Source: Charina bottae
Taxonomy: Eukaryota; Chordata; Lepidosauria; Squamata; Charinaidae
Length of the DNA stretch: 64,000 nucleotides
Reading direction: 5' to 3'
NCBI GenBank assembly: GCA_023362775.1
Contig: JALMGJ010000005.1
Span: 70,548,963-70,612,962, forward strand
Made by a program: the position numbers and the translations under genes. A model generated the notes under the pieces. That model made no database searches, had not been told where the DNA came from, and saw nothing but the letters and a program-made list of their open reading frames with translations. Shown piece by piece: positions 33,415 through 47,094 of the stretch; position 1 is the stretch's first letter, and every line of letters begins with the position of its first letter.

Positions 33415-34892
33415 TATTATATCTACTTCACAGCAGCCAAGTGCTGTCCTATGCTAAAAAGATAGTTATTGGTAGGGTTTTTTTAAAAATACTGGGAGTC
33501 AAGATACGAAGGAATAATGTCTTGCTATATCCCACAGATTTGGGCCATACTATATTCTAGAAGGCTACCAATTACTGGAGTTAGTCTAAAGGAATTATAA
33601 TCTAGGATCAGGTGGAAAAACAAATGGCATGGATATGAGACAGATTATATTGACTGGACATTGCCTGCTAGGTAGCCAACAGAATCATACACACAAATGC
33701 ACTAGAGGCATTATTGGAAGAGAAAAACATGGTTTCATCTCTCATTAATAATCAAGTAAGAACAACATACTATATCCTGCACTCATTCAATTTAATTCAA
33801 CAGTTGATTATGATCAGTATTTCCACTGTGCTAACATGGAGTGAATACATCCATATACTCTATATTAACGTCAAATTGCATAAAAATAGGATCTGAGATA
33901 ATTTATTAAGTTTACACATTTGTAAGGCAATTCCTACAATTTATTAATTATAATGTGAATGTTTATAGAATAAAAAACAATGCTTGAATACTAAGAACAA
34001 GTATGGGTTAGGTATAATTACAAAACTTGATTTTAAATTTAAATAGTAAACCGAACAATTTTGTAAGCCTTGTACAAGTAGTAAAAAATAATGTATCATT
34101 ATCAACTTTTTCAAAAATATAATGCTTCTCATCATAACTGAACTGTCCCTTCTTCAGCCACTCTATTAGGATATTAGATTACAGAGAGAACTGTATCTGT
34201 GTTTAAACAAGTACAAGTCTTCAGATCTCCCAGATATACTTATGGAGGTCACCATTATTAAGGAGTGAGGAAATGTATATGGCCCATCCTCTAATCATTT
34301 TCAAACCCATGCTTTAATTAAGACATGCAACAGGGTTTCCAGATTTACCAATACAAAATACCCAATGATCAAAAATTTATAAAGATTCATAAAACTCATG
34401 GAGGCAGATCTGACAGTACTGTCAACAACAACAGAATCTATTAATGTTGTTTCTGCATAACTCTTTCTGACTAGAATCATATTGCTACTCTTCTCCAGAA
34501 CAAACTAGATTGATTTGCAAATGGAAATAAGAACATCTATGCTGAATTAAAAAAATAAAACCACATTATCCTTGACTTAAATGAATTCATTTAAAACATA
34601 TTTAACAAAATGATTTAACACTCCCCACACTTAGCACACAATTTTATTACTAATAACATAAATAAAATAAGCAGATATTGGCTGCCAAAGAGAGAAAGTC
34701 AATCCAACATTCAGCTCTGAATGCAAGCCCTTCAGGAAATGTTTACCATATATGAGAGAAATATAACAATCAGAAGATGTTTACCATAAATTTTAGTTTT
34801 CTCCAATGTACTGAACAGATTATACAACCACAGTACCTAAAGCAACTTTCTTCTTAAAAATAAAATCCTCAGTTTGGAATGATGTGATTTTG

Positions 34893-35003
34893 TTGTTGTT
34901 CAGTCGTTCAGTCGTGTCCGACTCTTCGTGACCTCATGGACCATAGCACGCCAGGCCTTCCTGTCCTCCACTGTCTCTCGGAGTTTACTCAAATTCATGT
35001 TCA
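34893..35003 (+). mobile_element. RTE-BovB LINE-like fragment
   Basis: TTGTTGTTCAGTCGTTCAGT, CGTGTCCGACTCTTCGTGAC and GCACGCCAGGCCTTCCTGTC are characteristic of BovB LINEs and related SINE bodies. A family able to mobilise the Sauria-type SINEs in this window would look like this. Confidence 0.65.
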
Positions 35004-35162
35004 TTACATGATAGAAACTATAAAAAGACTAATGCAATGTCCTATTGTCACTTTACCTATTTCTACTCCCTTTCCTTTATAATAAAAACAGACACATAAA
35101 TGTAAAAGTATATTGAATATACAAGTTGTACAATATGCAGTATAAGTAAGATAGGAACTTAC

Positions 35163-35219
35163 TATTGAGAGTCATAATGTTATCTGTTCCCGGATGATGA
35201 AAATTTATACCCATACGAC
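35163..35219 (-). CDS. CPEB4: CPEB4 alternatively spliced exon before the microexon (57 bp)
   Basis: The exon starts at 35219 after TTTTTTAG and ends at 35163 before GTAAGTT. It encodes (G)RMGINFHHPGTDNIMTLN and gives one base to the next exon. In mammals the CPEB4 exon at this place is alternatively spliced in concert with the 24-nt microexon. Its length is a multiple of three and its border phases are equal, so skipping keeps the frame. A (TAA)n repeat begins 34 bp upstream of the acceptor in gene orientation. The residues are well conserved, and the exon looks functional. Confidence 0.93.
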
Positions 35220-35252
35220 CTAAAAAATTTAAACAGAATTTTAACACTAGAT

Positions 35253-35253
<1 letters not shown>

Positions 35254-35288
<35 letters not shown>
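35254..35288. repeat. (TAA)n microsatellite
   Basis: About 11 units close to the acceptor of the 57-bp CPEB4 exon (on its intron side). Length variation here would lie within the branch-point region. Confidence 0.9.
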
Positions 35289-35463
35289 TAGAGTTACAAA
35301 ATATAACAGATATGAAAAGTGTTAATCAGCAAATTGTGGCTTTAGCCATAATCTCAAAATGTGTTCTTTCTGTACCTCTATATAAGATATGTAATAATAA
35401 CTATGTTATGTTCCTTAGAGGTAAAAGCATGACAAAACATTTGAGGAAAAAACTGAACCTAAA

Positions 35464-35748
35464 TGTTAGGGGTCAGCCCAAGAACGACGAGACAGTGTAT
35501 TCCAAATCTCCAGTTCTTTATTGCTCCGACCTTACAGACAGAATCTTGCCAGACTAAAGCTATCCTAACTAACCTAAGGGGAAATAACCTAGGAGAGTCT
35601 AGGGCGGGGCTACTCTGACTCTCTTTGACTCCCTGCCAAGACTCTCTAGACTGCAAGACCTCTTATCTCCTTGGAATGCACTCTCTCCTTCCTGAGAACC
35701 AGCGGCAGCCTCTAAATCCACCACACCACACACACCCCTTCAGGGACA
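35464..35748 (-). mobile_element. Solo LTR-like element (285 bp)
   Basis: On the minus strand it starts TGTCCCTGAAGG and ends CCCCTAACA (TG...CA), with AATAAAGAACTGG about 60 bp before the end. The GC content and layout fit a retroviral or LTR-retrotransposon LTR. The flanks (CTAAA, TATTC) do not match, so the target duplication is lost or the borders are slightly off. Confidence 0.5.
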
Positions 35749-36053
35749 TATTCCATCACTCTAAACATGTTAATTTCCTTTTATTGGTTTCTTTGAAAAG
35801 GAAATATTTCTGCTATTTCTACTTCTTAGATTTTGATTTTTAGATTAACGTAGAACACACCTTTTAATTAATTAACTGTAACAAGAAACAGTATCTTATG
35901 TTAAATATTGAGCCTTTAGAGGGAAAAAACCACATTATTCCCTCACCTCCACCCCACTGACTCAATAGGGAAATCTGGGAAGTAATACCAGCAGTTTCTT
36001 CTTGTCAAAACAAACCATTAGCTCTTCAGTGTTTCTTTAACTGGTTATTGATA

Positions 36054-36452
36054 CAGATAGTCCTTGACTTACAACCACAATAGGGACTGGAAAACTCATT
36101 GTTAAGTGGTGCAGTCGTTAAGCAAGGCATCACGTGACCACACCTGATTTCATGACATTTTTGTGGTGATCGTTAAGTGAATCACGTGGTCGTTAAGTGA
36201 ATCATGCAGTTCCCCACTGATTTTGCTTGTCAGAAGTCGGCTGGGAAGGTCGCAAATGGCAATCATGTGACCCTGGGACGCTGCAACTGTCATAAATACA
36301 TGCCGGTTGTCAAGTGCCTGAATTTTTATTGTGTGACCGTGGGGATGCTGTGACAGTCGAAAGTGCGAGGACCAGTCGTAAGTAACATTTTTCAGCATCA
36401 TTGTAACTTCGAACGGTTGCTAAACAAATGGTTGTAAGTCGAGGAATACCTG
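36054..36452. mobile_element. Palindromic Tigger-like MITE (399 bp)
   Basis: The ends CAGATAGTCCTTGACTTACA and TGTAAGTCGAGGAATACCTG are inverted repeats with TA flanks. The interior repeats GATCGTTAAGTGAATCACGTGG-like blocks, which fold on themselves. Confidence 0.75.
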
Positions 36453-38644
36453 TAGTGTGGGTTGAAATAACTTGCTTATGCTTTCCCAAGAGAAGCCAAA
36501 GCCTGTTTCACACATGTATTGTAGTTTGGATTCTCATTAACTGGTGAGTGGAAAAAATCTTGCTTCAAGTTCTGGAAACTTACAAGCCTCTTTAATTCAT
36601 TGAAGATTGTGTTGTGATAAGAGAAATGGAAATATTAATCAGAGAGTCTCTGATCTGAATCTTACATATCATGAAAGCACCTTTAAGTCAGTCATTTAAC
36701 TTGAGTCTCATCTCTCCACCTATACTGCAGGAATGCTAATAATAAAGTACCTTTCAGGTTATAAGGATATAAACAAGGTAATGTATGTGAAGCTCTAGAA
36801 ACTTTCAAAGTCTTTTACATGTCCATTTTAATATTGTAAGCACTCTAGAATACATTCACCACCCTTTTAAACAAGGGTACGAAACCTCTGACTAACAATA
36901 TGGCTTCATGAGGTATGCATATTCAATTTATGAAGGTTCTTCTTCCCCAAAACCCAAATGCTTCCTCTAAATGTATATACTATGCTGAAGAAGATTCTTC
37001 ACTTTTTGCTACATAGCAAAAGATGTTACTTCCTTCATGCAGAAAATGAAGTATATATTGTGATTATATACAAGTATGGTGGAAAATACACAACTTTTAG
37101 AATCAATAATACTGGTTTTAGCATCTTATAATACAAAAATACCATACATCATACTCTTTACAACAAGAATTGTGGGTAAAGCTGAGCCAGAAGAATCTTA
37201 ACTGTTTTAAAAAAATAGAGAGAAAGAAAGGAAGAATATAGAGTTACATAAACTCTCCATAAAGGCTGATATTTTTATATTCTAAGTAGAACAAAGTTTT
37301 AGAACATCTTGCACTTTACAGGAATTCATGTAAGCATGAAGGCAGTAATTTTTCCACACCATTTAAAAATTAATGTGCTATCATATCTTTCCCCATATTC
37401 CCACAGAATGATTTAAGCATAATCATGTAAGTTTTAGATCAGTACCAATGTCTGCCAAAATAACTGTCAAATAAACAAATTGCAGTAAGTGGTTACTCAA
37501 ACCATTTAAGCTGTTTTTATATATGAGTTGGTAATATAGAAGTTAAGCTTGTAATTACAGCACTAAACATTTTTAAGAATCCTTTTTTCTTCCTTTGTTA
37601 AAGTCAGGTACAAAAATAGAACCAAATGTGTGACATCTGGGTGTGCTTGTGTGCATGTTGTATTCATTCAGACACTGTACCAGGCGCTGCCTGCCTGACA
37701 TTTTGTCGCCTGCCTTTGGCTTTCTATTTTTAAGTTACACTTAACAACTATCTTCTCAGAAAATCAAAAATGCCAAGTTGTATAAATGTGTGTGTATATA
37801 CACGTTGTATATGTTATTGCAATATAAAGAGACTTAACCTGAAGGTGCTCATGATTTTAAGCTCTTCACTCAAATTGAAACTGAAATACATTATGATATA
37901 GAAACTCTTTCATTCAGTAATATTAGTAATGATAGACATAGTTTCAAAAGAATCTCTCACATGCAGAAAATAGAATGCATTCTATTTTATTTCAGCCATA
38001 CCCAAGAATCACAATCCAAAACTAACAACTTTTAAGTAAGATGACAGCTAAGAACTAAATAGTGACTGACCGAAACCACTATAGACACAACTGGTTTTCT
38101 GGCTGATATTCTTAGTTTCAGGTTCAAAATGATTAAGTAAATAACTAAGGATCCTTATTCAGCTTCCACGTTATGATTAGTAATGCTCTCATCCACCCTG
38201 ATCAGTTGCATAACCTCTAAATTCTAATCCTTTTGGTTTAGATGTTCTCTATTTTACTGTCTAGATACAGAGGGTAAGAATGAGACAAAACACTGCCATA
38301 GTGGGCTACTGCATTCTCCTAATTTGGTAAGTGTAGCACACAGCTGTTTCTGCACTATCTGTAGCCTCTCTATAGTAGATCTGCAGATGGTTCTGAAGGC
38401 TATTCTGTGCTCAATTACAAATCAGAATTGCCAATTCTTATGTATTATGTTTTAACATTCTCAGAGCTGAAAATTAAGGTAATAAGATAAGGGAAAGAGA
38501 TAAAGTAAAAAGAGAATGACAGAAATACTGCATGGGGTGGTCCACTTAACCTGGCCAATGGCAGGAATGCATTTCCTTTTTGTTCTCAAGCCTAAGGCAA
38601 TTAGCAGTTGGGATGGATGTTGTTTTTGTCCTCCAATAAATATA

Positions 38645-38976
38645 TAAAGGTAAAGCTTCCCCCCGCGCATTTGTGCAGTCGCGTCCGACTCTAGGGGCCA
38701 GTGCTCATCTCCGTTTGTTAGCCGAAGAGCCAGCGCTGTCCGAAGACACTTCCACGGTCATGTGGCCGCATGACGCACACGGAACGCTGTTACCTGCCCA
38801 CCGAAGTGGTACCTATTAATCTACTTGCATTTGCATGCTTTCGAATTGCTAGGTTGGCAAGAGCTGGGGCGAGTGTGGGAGCTCACTCCGTCACGCGGGG
38901 CTAGGGATTCGAACCTCCGAACTTGCGATCTTCCGATCGACAAGCCTGGCATCTTACCCGCTGAGCCACCATGCCC
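38645..38976 (-). mobile_element. Sauria-type SINE, full length
   Basis: On the minus strand the tRNA-like head has box A (GGCTCAGCGGGTAAGA) and box B (GGTTCGAATCC), followed by the SINE body and a (CCTTTA)n-type tail. The head is diverged from any working tRNA. Confidence 0.88.
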
Positions 38977-39027
38977 CTCGTTTCCATTCATATAGCCACT
39001 CTAATCTACCAATTCCATCTGTCTTCT

Positions 39028-39269
39028 GTCCGAAGATGCTTCCGCGGTCATGTGGCCGGTATGACGAGCACGGAACGCTGTTACCTACCCACTGAAGTGG
39101 TACCTATTCATCTACTTGCATTTGCATGCTTTCGAATTGCTAGGTTGGCAAGAGCTGGGGCGAGTGCGGGAGCTCACTCCGTCATGCGGGGCTAGGGATT
39201 TGAACCTCCAAACTTGCGATCTTCCGATCGACAAGCCTGGCGTCTTGCCCGCTGAGCCACCACACCCAT
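39028..39269 (-). mobile_element. Sauria-type SINE, tail missing
   Basis: A second copy 50 bp from the previous one, in the same orientation. It keeps the tRNA-like head and most of the body but lacks the last ~90 bp with the tail. Confidence 0.85.
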
Positions 39270-39410
39270 GGCATGCTGCCTTAATATATATTAATATATT
39301 AAAATAAATATATACTCTTACACAAAAATCATCCCATTAACATAGTGAGAAAATAAGTTAGTCACAGAAGCTTGTAACAGTTGAAGTATTTAACTAAATA
39401 TTGATTTTAA

Positions 39411-39805
39411 CAGATAGTTCTCGGTTAATGATGGTAATTGGGACCAGAATTTCCATCGCTAAGCCCGCATCACTTAGCAACAGAAATCCTGGCACTCCCC
39501 ATTGCCATTGTTAAGCGAGGATCGTGGGTTGTTAAGCGAGTCCCAGGTGGCTTGCAAGCAGGTCGGTAAGTGGCTGCTGCTGGATGGGGGGAGGGTGCAT
39601 GGGTTGCCTGTGAGGCGCAGCACGAGTGCAGCAGGGCTGGCTGCTGCCGGGTTGGGGAGCAACTTATCAGAGCAACTTGTGACCTTCCCTGCCAGCTTCT
39701 CCATTGACTTTGCTTGTGGGAAGCTAGCAGGGATGGTTGCAAATGGTGATCATGTGACTGCGGCACACTGCAACCATCGTAATTGTGATTCCCAGTTAAT
39801 AATCT
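39411..39805. mobile_element. Decayed Tigger-like MITE
   Basis: It starts CAGATAGTTCTCGGTTAATG and shares CTTTGCTTGTGGGAAGC...GGTTGCAAATGGTGATCATG with the copies at 36054, 48471 and 58019. The right inverted repeat is degraded. Confidence 0.6.
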
Positions 39806-40649
39806 AAAATGTCAGATCCTCCTGTATGAGACATACTGGAATTCTGAATTTGTCCAAAACTCTATTATGCATTCCATTCAATTCCCTGAAAAAGGTGAAT
39901 CTGACAAGACAAGGGTTTTAACTAGCAACATCCTAAATCCTGGAACTCATCATCTTCCTGCTCCTAAGAAGGCTAGCCTAGCCTCTTCTTTGTTGTCCTT
40001 AGCTGAAGACATTACTCTGCCAAGCTTTTAACAATTTCATTCTCCAATGTTATTATTCTATTAATCCTTTACTGTTCAACTATTTTAGTATACATATTTC
40101 ACCTTTTTCTTGTTTTCATTTCTACAATTCCCCTCTGCTAAACAAACATTTGAGACAATAGAAGAATATTCTAAATATATACATACATAGGTTAAGATAT
40201 ACATTAGAAAGTAGCTGACTAAATAGCTAAACAATGTTTAATTTTAAGAACCTTTGTACACTACTCAATTACTTCTCATATTTTTAATGACCCTGAAATA
40301 ATTCCCTTTTCCAATAAATTAAAAATAGGAAGCAGAAACTTATCAAACATGCTTAACATGAAAATCCTTCTTTGGCTTTCAAGCAGTCAATTCAAGAGGC
40401 ATAGAATTAAAAAGGGTTAGAAATGAATTGCATAATTTTAGACACATGACCTCAGCTGACTGCACTTGGAATAGAGATTTTGGACAGTCTTGCAAACTAA
40501 GTGTTTTTCATTTAACTATACACAGTATTTATCACATAACGTTGCTAGGATCTTAGTATAGAGAACAAGTAAGAAGCACTAGCATCATCAGTTCTGAACA
40601 AAATAACTATATTACTAACAAAATAATGACATCCACCAGTGCTAATGTG

Positions 40650-40960
40650 ATAACACCTCTAAAAATCCAACCAATGGAGAGAGAGAGAGAAATAGGGGTT
40701 TGTTGGGAGAGATCTACAAGCACACAAATAACACTATCTTGCGCATGAACCAGTGGGTATAAAGCAGAGCTAGGAAGGCCTGCCAAAAAACTACCACAAT
40801 AATCTAGGTGGAACACCATTAAGGCATGGACTAATGGCATTGCCATTTCTAAAGGTATGAACATTTATTGTTTGGATTGTTCTAATTGTTGGTTTTAACT
40901 TTGTACACTGCCCAGAGTCACTGCTGTGAGATGGACGGCCATATAAATCATATAAGTAAA
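40650..40960 (-). mobile_element. CR1/L2 LINE fragments
   Basis: The minus-strand frame (40607-40864) includes FHLDYCGSFLAGLPSSALYP, a CR1/L2 RT-region motif. The plus-strand 40890-40960 is a LINE 3' end (GCCCAGAGTCACTGCTGTGAG...GGCCATATAAAT), so two fragments in opposite orientation abut. Confidence 0.55.
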
Positions 40961-41354
40961 CAACTTCTCCAGATATTTAAAAGTTTAAAAATTACAAATT
41001 CTTGTAGTTTTATCAATAAAAGGCTTTAAAGTAAGCTTCTTATCAATAAGAACTCCCAAGTAATGTACCACAGGAGATGCCTCCAACTTGCAGACCTAAA
41101 GAGCAAACAAACACACACCATAAGGGAAGGCAACAGAGAGGGATAATAAGGATGACAAACAATAAGCTCATTATTTTCCAGATTTAATGGTGATAAGTGA
41201 TAAGTTTGTTTTCATTTCAAATCATTTCTTCACTTTTAATTCCATTCACTGTGCTGGAGACTCGTTTATTCATCTTCATCCACTTTAAGGACAATGTTTT
41301 ATTTCATAAAAGTCATTCTACATTTTCTCCATCTCTCAGTCTTAATAGTTAGTT

Positions 41355-41425
41355 AGTTAATTAATTAATTTTATTTTCTATCCCGCCTTTATTTTTTTTA
41401 TAAATAACTCAAGGCGGCGAACATA
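41355..41425 (-). mobile_element. LINE/SINE 3' end fragment
   Basis: On the minus strand GCCGCCTTGAGTTATTTATA is followed by AATAAAGGCGGGATAGAAAA and a TTAA-rich tail. Confidence 0.5.
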
Positions 41426-41583
41426 CCTAATACTCCTTCCTCCTCCTATTTTCTTGTTTTCTTCCACTATATTCTTTGCAACTATTTTTTTTCATTATAT
41501 TATAACTTTCTTATATCAATTTTTCATTCATTCTGTTGGGAGATTAATTTATATTCTAATGCCTTTTCATATAGGACATGTTT

Positions 41584-41633
41584 GTAGCTTGAATCATGTC
41601 AACTGGATTTCTATTTTCTCAGTGGAAACGTTT
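41584..41633 (+). mobile_element. Penelope-like end fragment (left arm of a perfect inverted pair)
   Basis: This 50-bp stretch (GTAGCTTGAATCATGTCAAC ... GTGGAAACGTTT) is exactly the reverse complement of 41822-41871. The hammerhead-like part is cut off in this copy. Confidence 0.6.
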
Positions 41634-41775
41634 ATTCACAAGCTCAACAGCAGCATGGTGATCTTAACGATCCTCCTTTAGATGATAAAAGGACTTAAAA
41701 TAACATCTCAATATAACCATGACCTAGCCCCAGGTGTAAGGTCACACAGCTACCTAGAAACATATTTAGGATTCC

Positions 41776-41912
41776 CTTACTAACTTTGCTCAGACTGAAG
41801 AAGCTCCTTGGATAAGGAGCAAAACGTTTCCACTGAGAAAATAGAAATCCAGTTGACATGATTCAAGCTACAGACAATTCCACCTGGATGACTGAGAACC
41901 TTCATAGACATA
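41776..41912 (+). mobile_element. Penelope-like end with hammerhead-like core
   Basis: CTGAAGA (41795-41801), a 7-bp stem GCTCCTT/AAGGAGC with loop GGAT, then AAAAC. This is the hammerhead layout with one change in the GAAAC box. It continues with GTTTCCACTGAGAAAATAGA and ATGACTGAGAACCTTCATAG. The assignment to Penelope-like elements rests on the known presence of hammerheads in their terminal repeats. Confidence 0.55.
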
Positions 41913-42089
41913 TAGGGCATGTCCTTTCTCTTCCTTCCTTTTCTACTCCCATTTTTTTCATTTTTCCTTTTCTTCCATATCCATTTTTCTTAACAGCAAC
42001 TCTTGATTTCCAAAAAAACGCCCTACCCCACATTCAAAAATTCTTATCATTCATATATCATTCACTTTTTCTCCAAAATTCATCACAAT

Positions 42090-43384
<1,295 letters not shown>

Positions 43385-44262
43385 ATCACAATCAAATCAA
43401 TTTGGACTCATATCCATTCCTTTGCCATATGTACCTATGAAAAGACTTACGCTTAAACAACTTATTTGAAACAACTAGACCTTTGATTAAGTAGATATTC
43501 ATCAGTCACCATCATCATTCATTTTTGGGTCTCCAACTGCCCAATCACTTCACCTATACTCTCTTCTCATTCTTACCTGTCTGTTCTTTTTACTTTAGAA
43601 AAATAATTTCCCCCCCAGCTCACATTCATTCAGAACTTTGCACAGGTTTTCCCAAAACTCATCTCTGATTCTTTCATTACTCTAAATCACTGGAGCATAA
43701 CATGCAAGCTATGGACTTTCCTACTCAACCCATAACAACCTAAATGATGCCAATTCATACTTTCTAACATACAGTTTAGCGTTTTCTTTCGCAATTACAT
43801 CTCCACCACAGAAGATCATATCACCTTCATTCAGATCTATTACATTCTTCCCAATTCTTTAAGTTTCATAGACACACAATTTATCTATTTTCTTTCTTTT
43901 CCTTCATTTCTTAATTCATTCCCTTAGCATTTACTCCTGTTACATTCTGAACTGCAATAGTCTATATTCCATGATCATTACCAGATGGTCCCACAGATAT
44001 TGACTCTGCCACTTAATATGACTTTTGCAATAGCACAGTCAGAATAACTCTTGCCTTGTAAGATAAAGGTTGCTGGTCTGAAACATCATCATCATTGGGA
44101 AATGATTACCTTCTTCTCCCTATGATTTCTTTTTTTAAAGACTGCATTTCTACAATTTCATCATTTTTCCAATCATCAGTCATCTGAGATAAGAGTTTCA
44201 ACCCCAGCTTTCAAATAACCTATTGGCACACCTTCTAACCAGAATTCAACTAGGGATCCTAG

Positions 44263-44396
44263 ATGTCTATGAAGGTTCTCAGTCATCCAGGTGGAATTGT
44301 CTGTAGCTTGAATCATGTCAACTGGATTTCTATTTTCTCTGTGGAAACGTTTCGCTCCTTATCCAAGGAGCTTCTTCAGTCTGAGCAAATCTAGGG
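44263..44396 (-). mobile_element. Penelope-like end with intact hammerhead-like core
   Basis: On the minus strand: CTGAAGA (44379-44373), stem II GCTCCTT-GGAT-AAGGAGC (in 44372-44354), GAAAC (44353-44349). All bases of the hammerhead core CUGANGA...GAAA are present. The flanks match the copies at 41776 and 49629. Confidence 0.6.
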
Positions 44397-45587
44397 ATCC
44401 TAGATATGGGATCTCAGATAACACAACAGAATATCTAAATACACTGAGTTTGGGAACTATTTTGAATAGTTTCAAACCAGCCATGTGCTTTCTAATACTT
44501 ACTGTACATAAATACTGTTGAGTTTTATGCCATTAATTTTAATATTTTGCCCTAAGGAGGTCTTATGGGCCTATTTAAGAAGACAAGCCCAAAGGTTATG
44601 CTTGTGATAACCAAGCAAATGAATCACTGTCCCATGCTTTACTATACTTTTTTTTCTACCAAGCTTGTACAACAGTCTAATAATGTATCTTACAAAAATT
44701 CCTTGAAAAGTCTGACAAATATTAGGTATACTATCGTTTGTTCATTAAAATTCCAATATAATTTTTACTATAGCCAAATGTTCTACAACAGCAAAGAGAA
44801 TTTGCCAGCAATTAAAATATACTTGAGGCTTCTTTCTCCTTTTCCCCCTACATACTGTTTAGTCAGCATTCTGTATTTGGCTTGCCAGAAGGTTGTAAGT
44901 AAGGTAAACTGACTTGTTGCCTATCTCCTACTACCACTCTTGTTGCACCACTGTATCTTTGTCTATAATTATCAATACCTGTAATCTGGTCAGCAACATA
45001 TCACAATGTGATACTTTGGAGCATACTTTGGAGTTGCAAGGAGATGCTATGTCCTTGCAACTCTTTAAAGCAGCTGCATCTTTTCCCAGGATTATGCAGC
45101 AGCTTCTGCAAAGCATCTTTTTTAATTATGCATCTTTGTACATCAACCTATAAAACTTTTTTAAAAATATTATGAAAGTCCTATTTATACTGCATTTACA
45201 TAAAATGAAAAATAGGATACATTACAGATTTTAATGCCTTTCCAAAGAAAAATTACATGATCACAAACATGTATGTTGCATCTGCTTAGTTACACAGACC
45301 ACAATCATATAATCCTGCTTTTAATTTCATCTTCTGATGGACATTTGTTTTTCTGAATCAGTAATATCCCTGGTGCTCCCACTGGAATACTATTTGAACT
45401 TCAAAACCAGTTTTGATAAATAGCAATAAAAGAAGTGTATGCATTTGTGAATCTACTCTTTAACAACAACAAAAGTTTACAAATGTCACAAACACTTGGG
45501 CATTTTTAAAGTAGGCCTTGGATCATAATGTTTACATACAATCTAGATATGAAGGACTTTGTAGCACAAAATTTGCTAAGCTTTATA

Positions 45588-45915
45588 AAAAGGTAAAGGT
45601 TCCCCCCGCACAGTTGTGCAGTCGTGTCTGACTCTAGGGGCTGGTGCTCATCTCCGTTTGTTAGCCGAAGAGCTAGCGTTGTCCGAAGACGCTTCCATGG
45701 TCATGTGGCCGCATGACGCGCGCAGAATGCTGTTACCTTCCCACCGAAGTGGTACCTATTTATCTACTTGCATTTGCATGCTTTCAAATTGCTAGGTTGG
45801 CAAGAGCTGGAGCTAGTGCGGGAGCTCACTCCGTCACGCGGGGCTAGGGATTCGAACCTCCTAACTTGCAATCTTCCAATCGACAAGCCTGGCGTCTTAC
45901 CCGCTGAGCCACCAC
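45588..45915 (-). mobile_element. Sauria-type SINE with 8-bp target duplication
   Basis: Full-length copy with tRNA-like head, flanked by GCTTTATA at 45580-45587 and 45916-45923. Confidence 0.88.
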
Positions 45916-46484
45916 GCTTTATATCTAAACTTTAATACACAATGGTAATTTTTTTTCTAGAGTTATTATGTTTAAAAACAAGATGTTACTAAATCTTCAC
46001 AAGTACCTGCTCACTAAATGTGCTTGAAATAAATCTCTTTCTGTTTATAATGCTAAAAGACCAGTGACCATAAAATAATTAAGGCAATTAGCACTGATAG
46101 GATGACAGTTGCTATGGACATAGTCCATCAGTTGTAACCATAGGTGGTTATAAATGCTAAAAAGTTAAATTTCATAAGGCTATCTCTGGCCATGGATACT
46201 GAGCAAATCCAATAAGTGTATAGTTAGTGACAGGACAAACAAGTTGTAAGAATATTTGTAAAAGTGCTATTTCTTATACCAAGATTGCTGTTCAATAAAT
46301 TACAAAAATAAAATGGAAATCACTTTGCTATGCATGTTAACTGTAGTATGTATTATGTTTACTATATGCCAAAGAACAAGTCTAATTATATCAAGCAACT
46401 CAAAGGAAGTAGAAATAGTAATTTAACTAAAACATCAGAAGAAAGAACAGATTTCAATACTATTTTAACTGTACTATCTTAATA

Positions 46485-46741
46485 GTAAAGGTAAAGGTTT
46501 TCCCCTGCACAGTCGTGTCCAACTCTAGGGGGCGGTGCTCATCTCAGTTTCTTAGCTGAAGAGCCAGTGCTACCCAAAGACGCTTCCGCGGTCATGTGGC
46601 CGGCATGATGTGCGCGGAACGCTGTTACCATCCCACCGAAGCGGTACCTATTTATCTACTTGCATTTGCATGCTTTCAAATTGCTAGGTTGGCAAGAGCT
46701 GGGGCGAGTGTGGGAGCTCACTCCGTCATGCAGCACTCGGG
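46485..46741 (-). mobile_element. Sauria-type SINE, 5'-truncated, with 8-bp target duplication
   Basis: Flanked by TCTTAATA at 46477-46484 and 46742-46749. The tRNA-like box A/box B head is missing, and the copy ends in GTCATGCAGCACTCGGG. Confidence 0.82.
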
Positions 46742-47040
46742 TCTTAATAATGTTTCCTCAGCAATAACTTCTAGTCAGAAGAGATGCCGCTTATCAAATG
46801 GACAACAAGAAAGTAGGTTTAGCAGTTTTTATATTCTGCAAAACACCAAAATCATAACCACTTGCTAGTTGGCAACATTCCCTACTCCAGCTTTGCATGA
46901 AAAAGGACCTTGCTCCCTTTCCTTTAGGAGAAAACAGATCTAACACAATGACAGCTGCTCAACCAAAACCAGGGTTCTCTCTCAAGATTCAAAGGCTGGG
47001 AGTTAACATATATTTGTGTTGCACACACTGTCATAACACA

Positions 47041-47070
<30 letters not shown>
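47041..47070 (+). repeat. (GAT)10 microsatellite
   Basis: Ten pure GAT units. The LINE-type tail sequence TTATTAAATTTATATGCC follows, read as a reverse LINE or SINE end. Confidence 0.9.
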
Positions 47071-47072
<2 letters not shown>

Positions 47073-47094
47073 ATTAAATTTATATGCCTCCCAA

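Larger units (their letters stand above)
21264..35162 (-). other. CPEB4: CPEB4 intron, 13,899 bp, upstream of the microexon
   Basis: It contains the hAT MITE at 21928, the chimeric hAT at 23904, the whole sushi-type gypsy element (25673-32434), an (AGTC)n array (33363) and a BovB-like piece (34893). Without the gypsy element and one copy of its target duplication the intron would be about 7.1 kb. The stretches 22.2-23.2, 24.7-25.6 and 32.5-34.8 kb show no recognised feature. Confidence 0.85.

Noticed and set aside
33345..33560. ORF with SQSV repeats
   Set aside because: It is only the (AGTC)n microsatellite translated.
38880..38977. tRNA gene on the minus strand (also in the other SINE heads)
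   Set aside because: Box A and box B are present but the rest does not fold as a tRNA and continues into a SINE body. It is a SINE promoter, not a tRNA gene.
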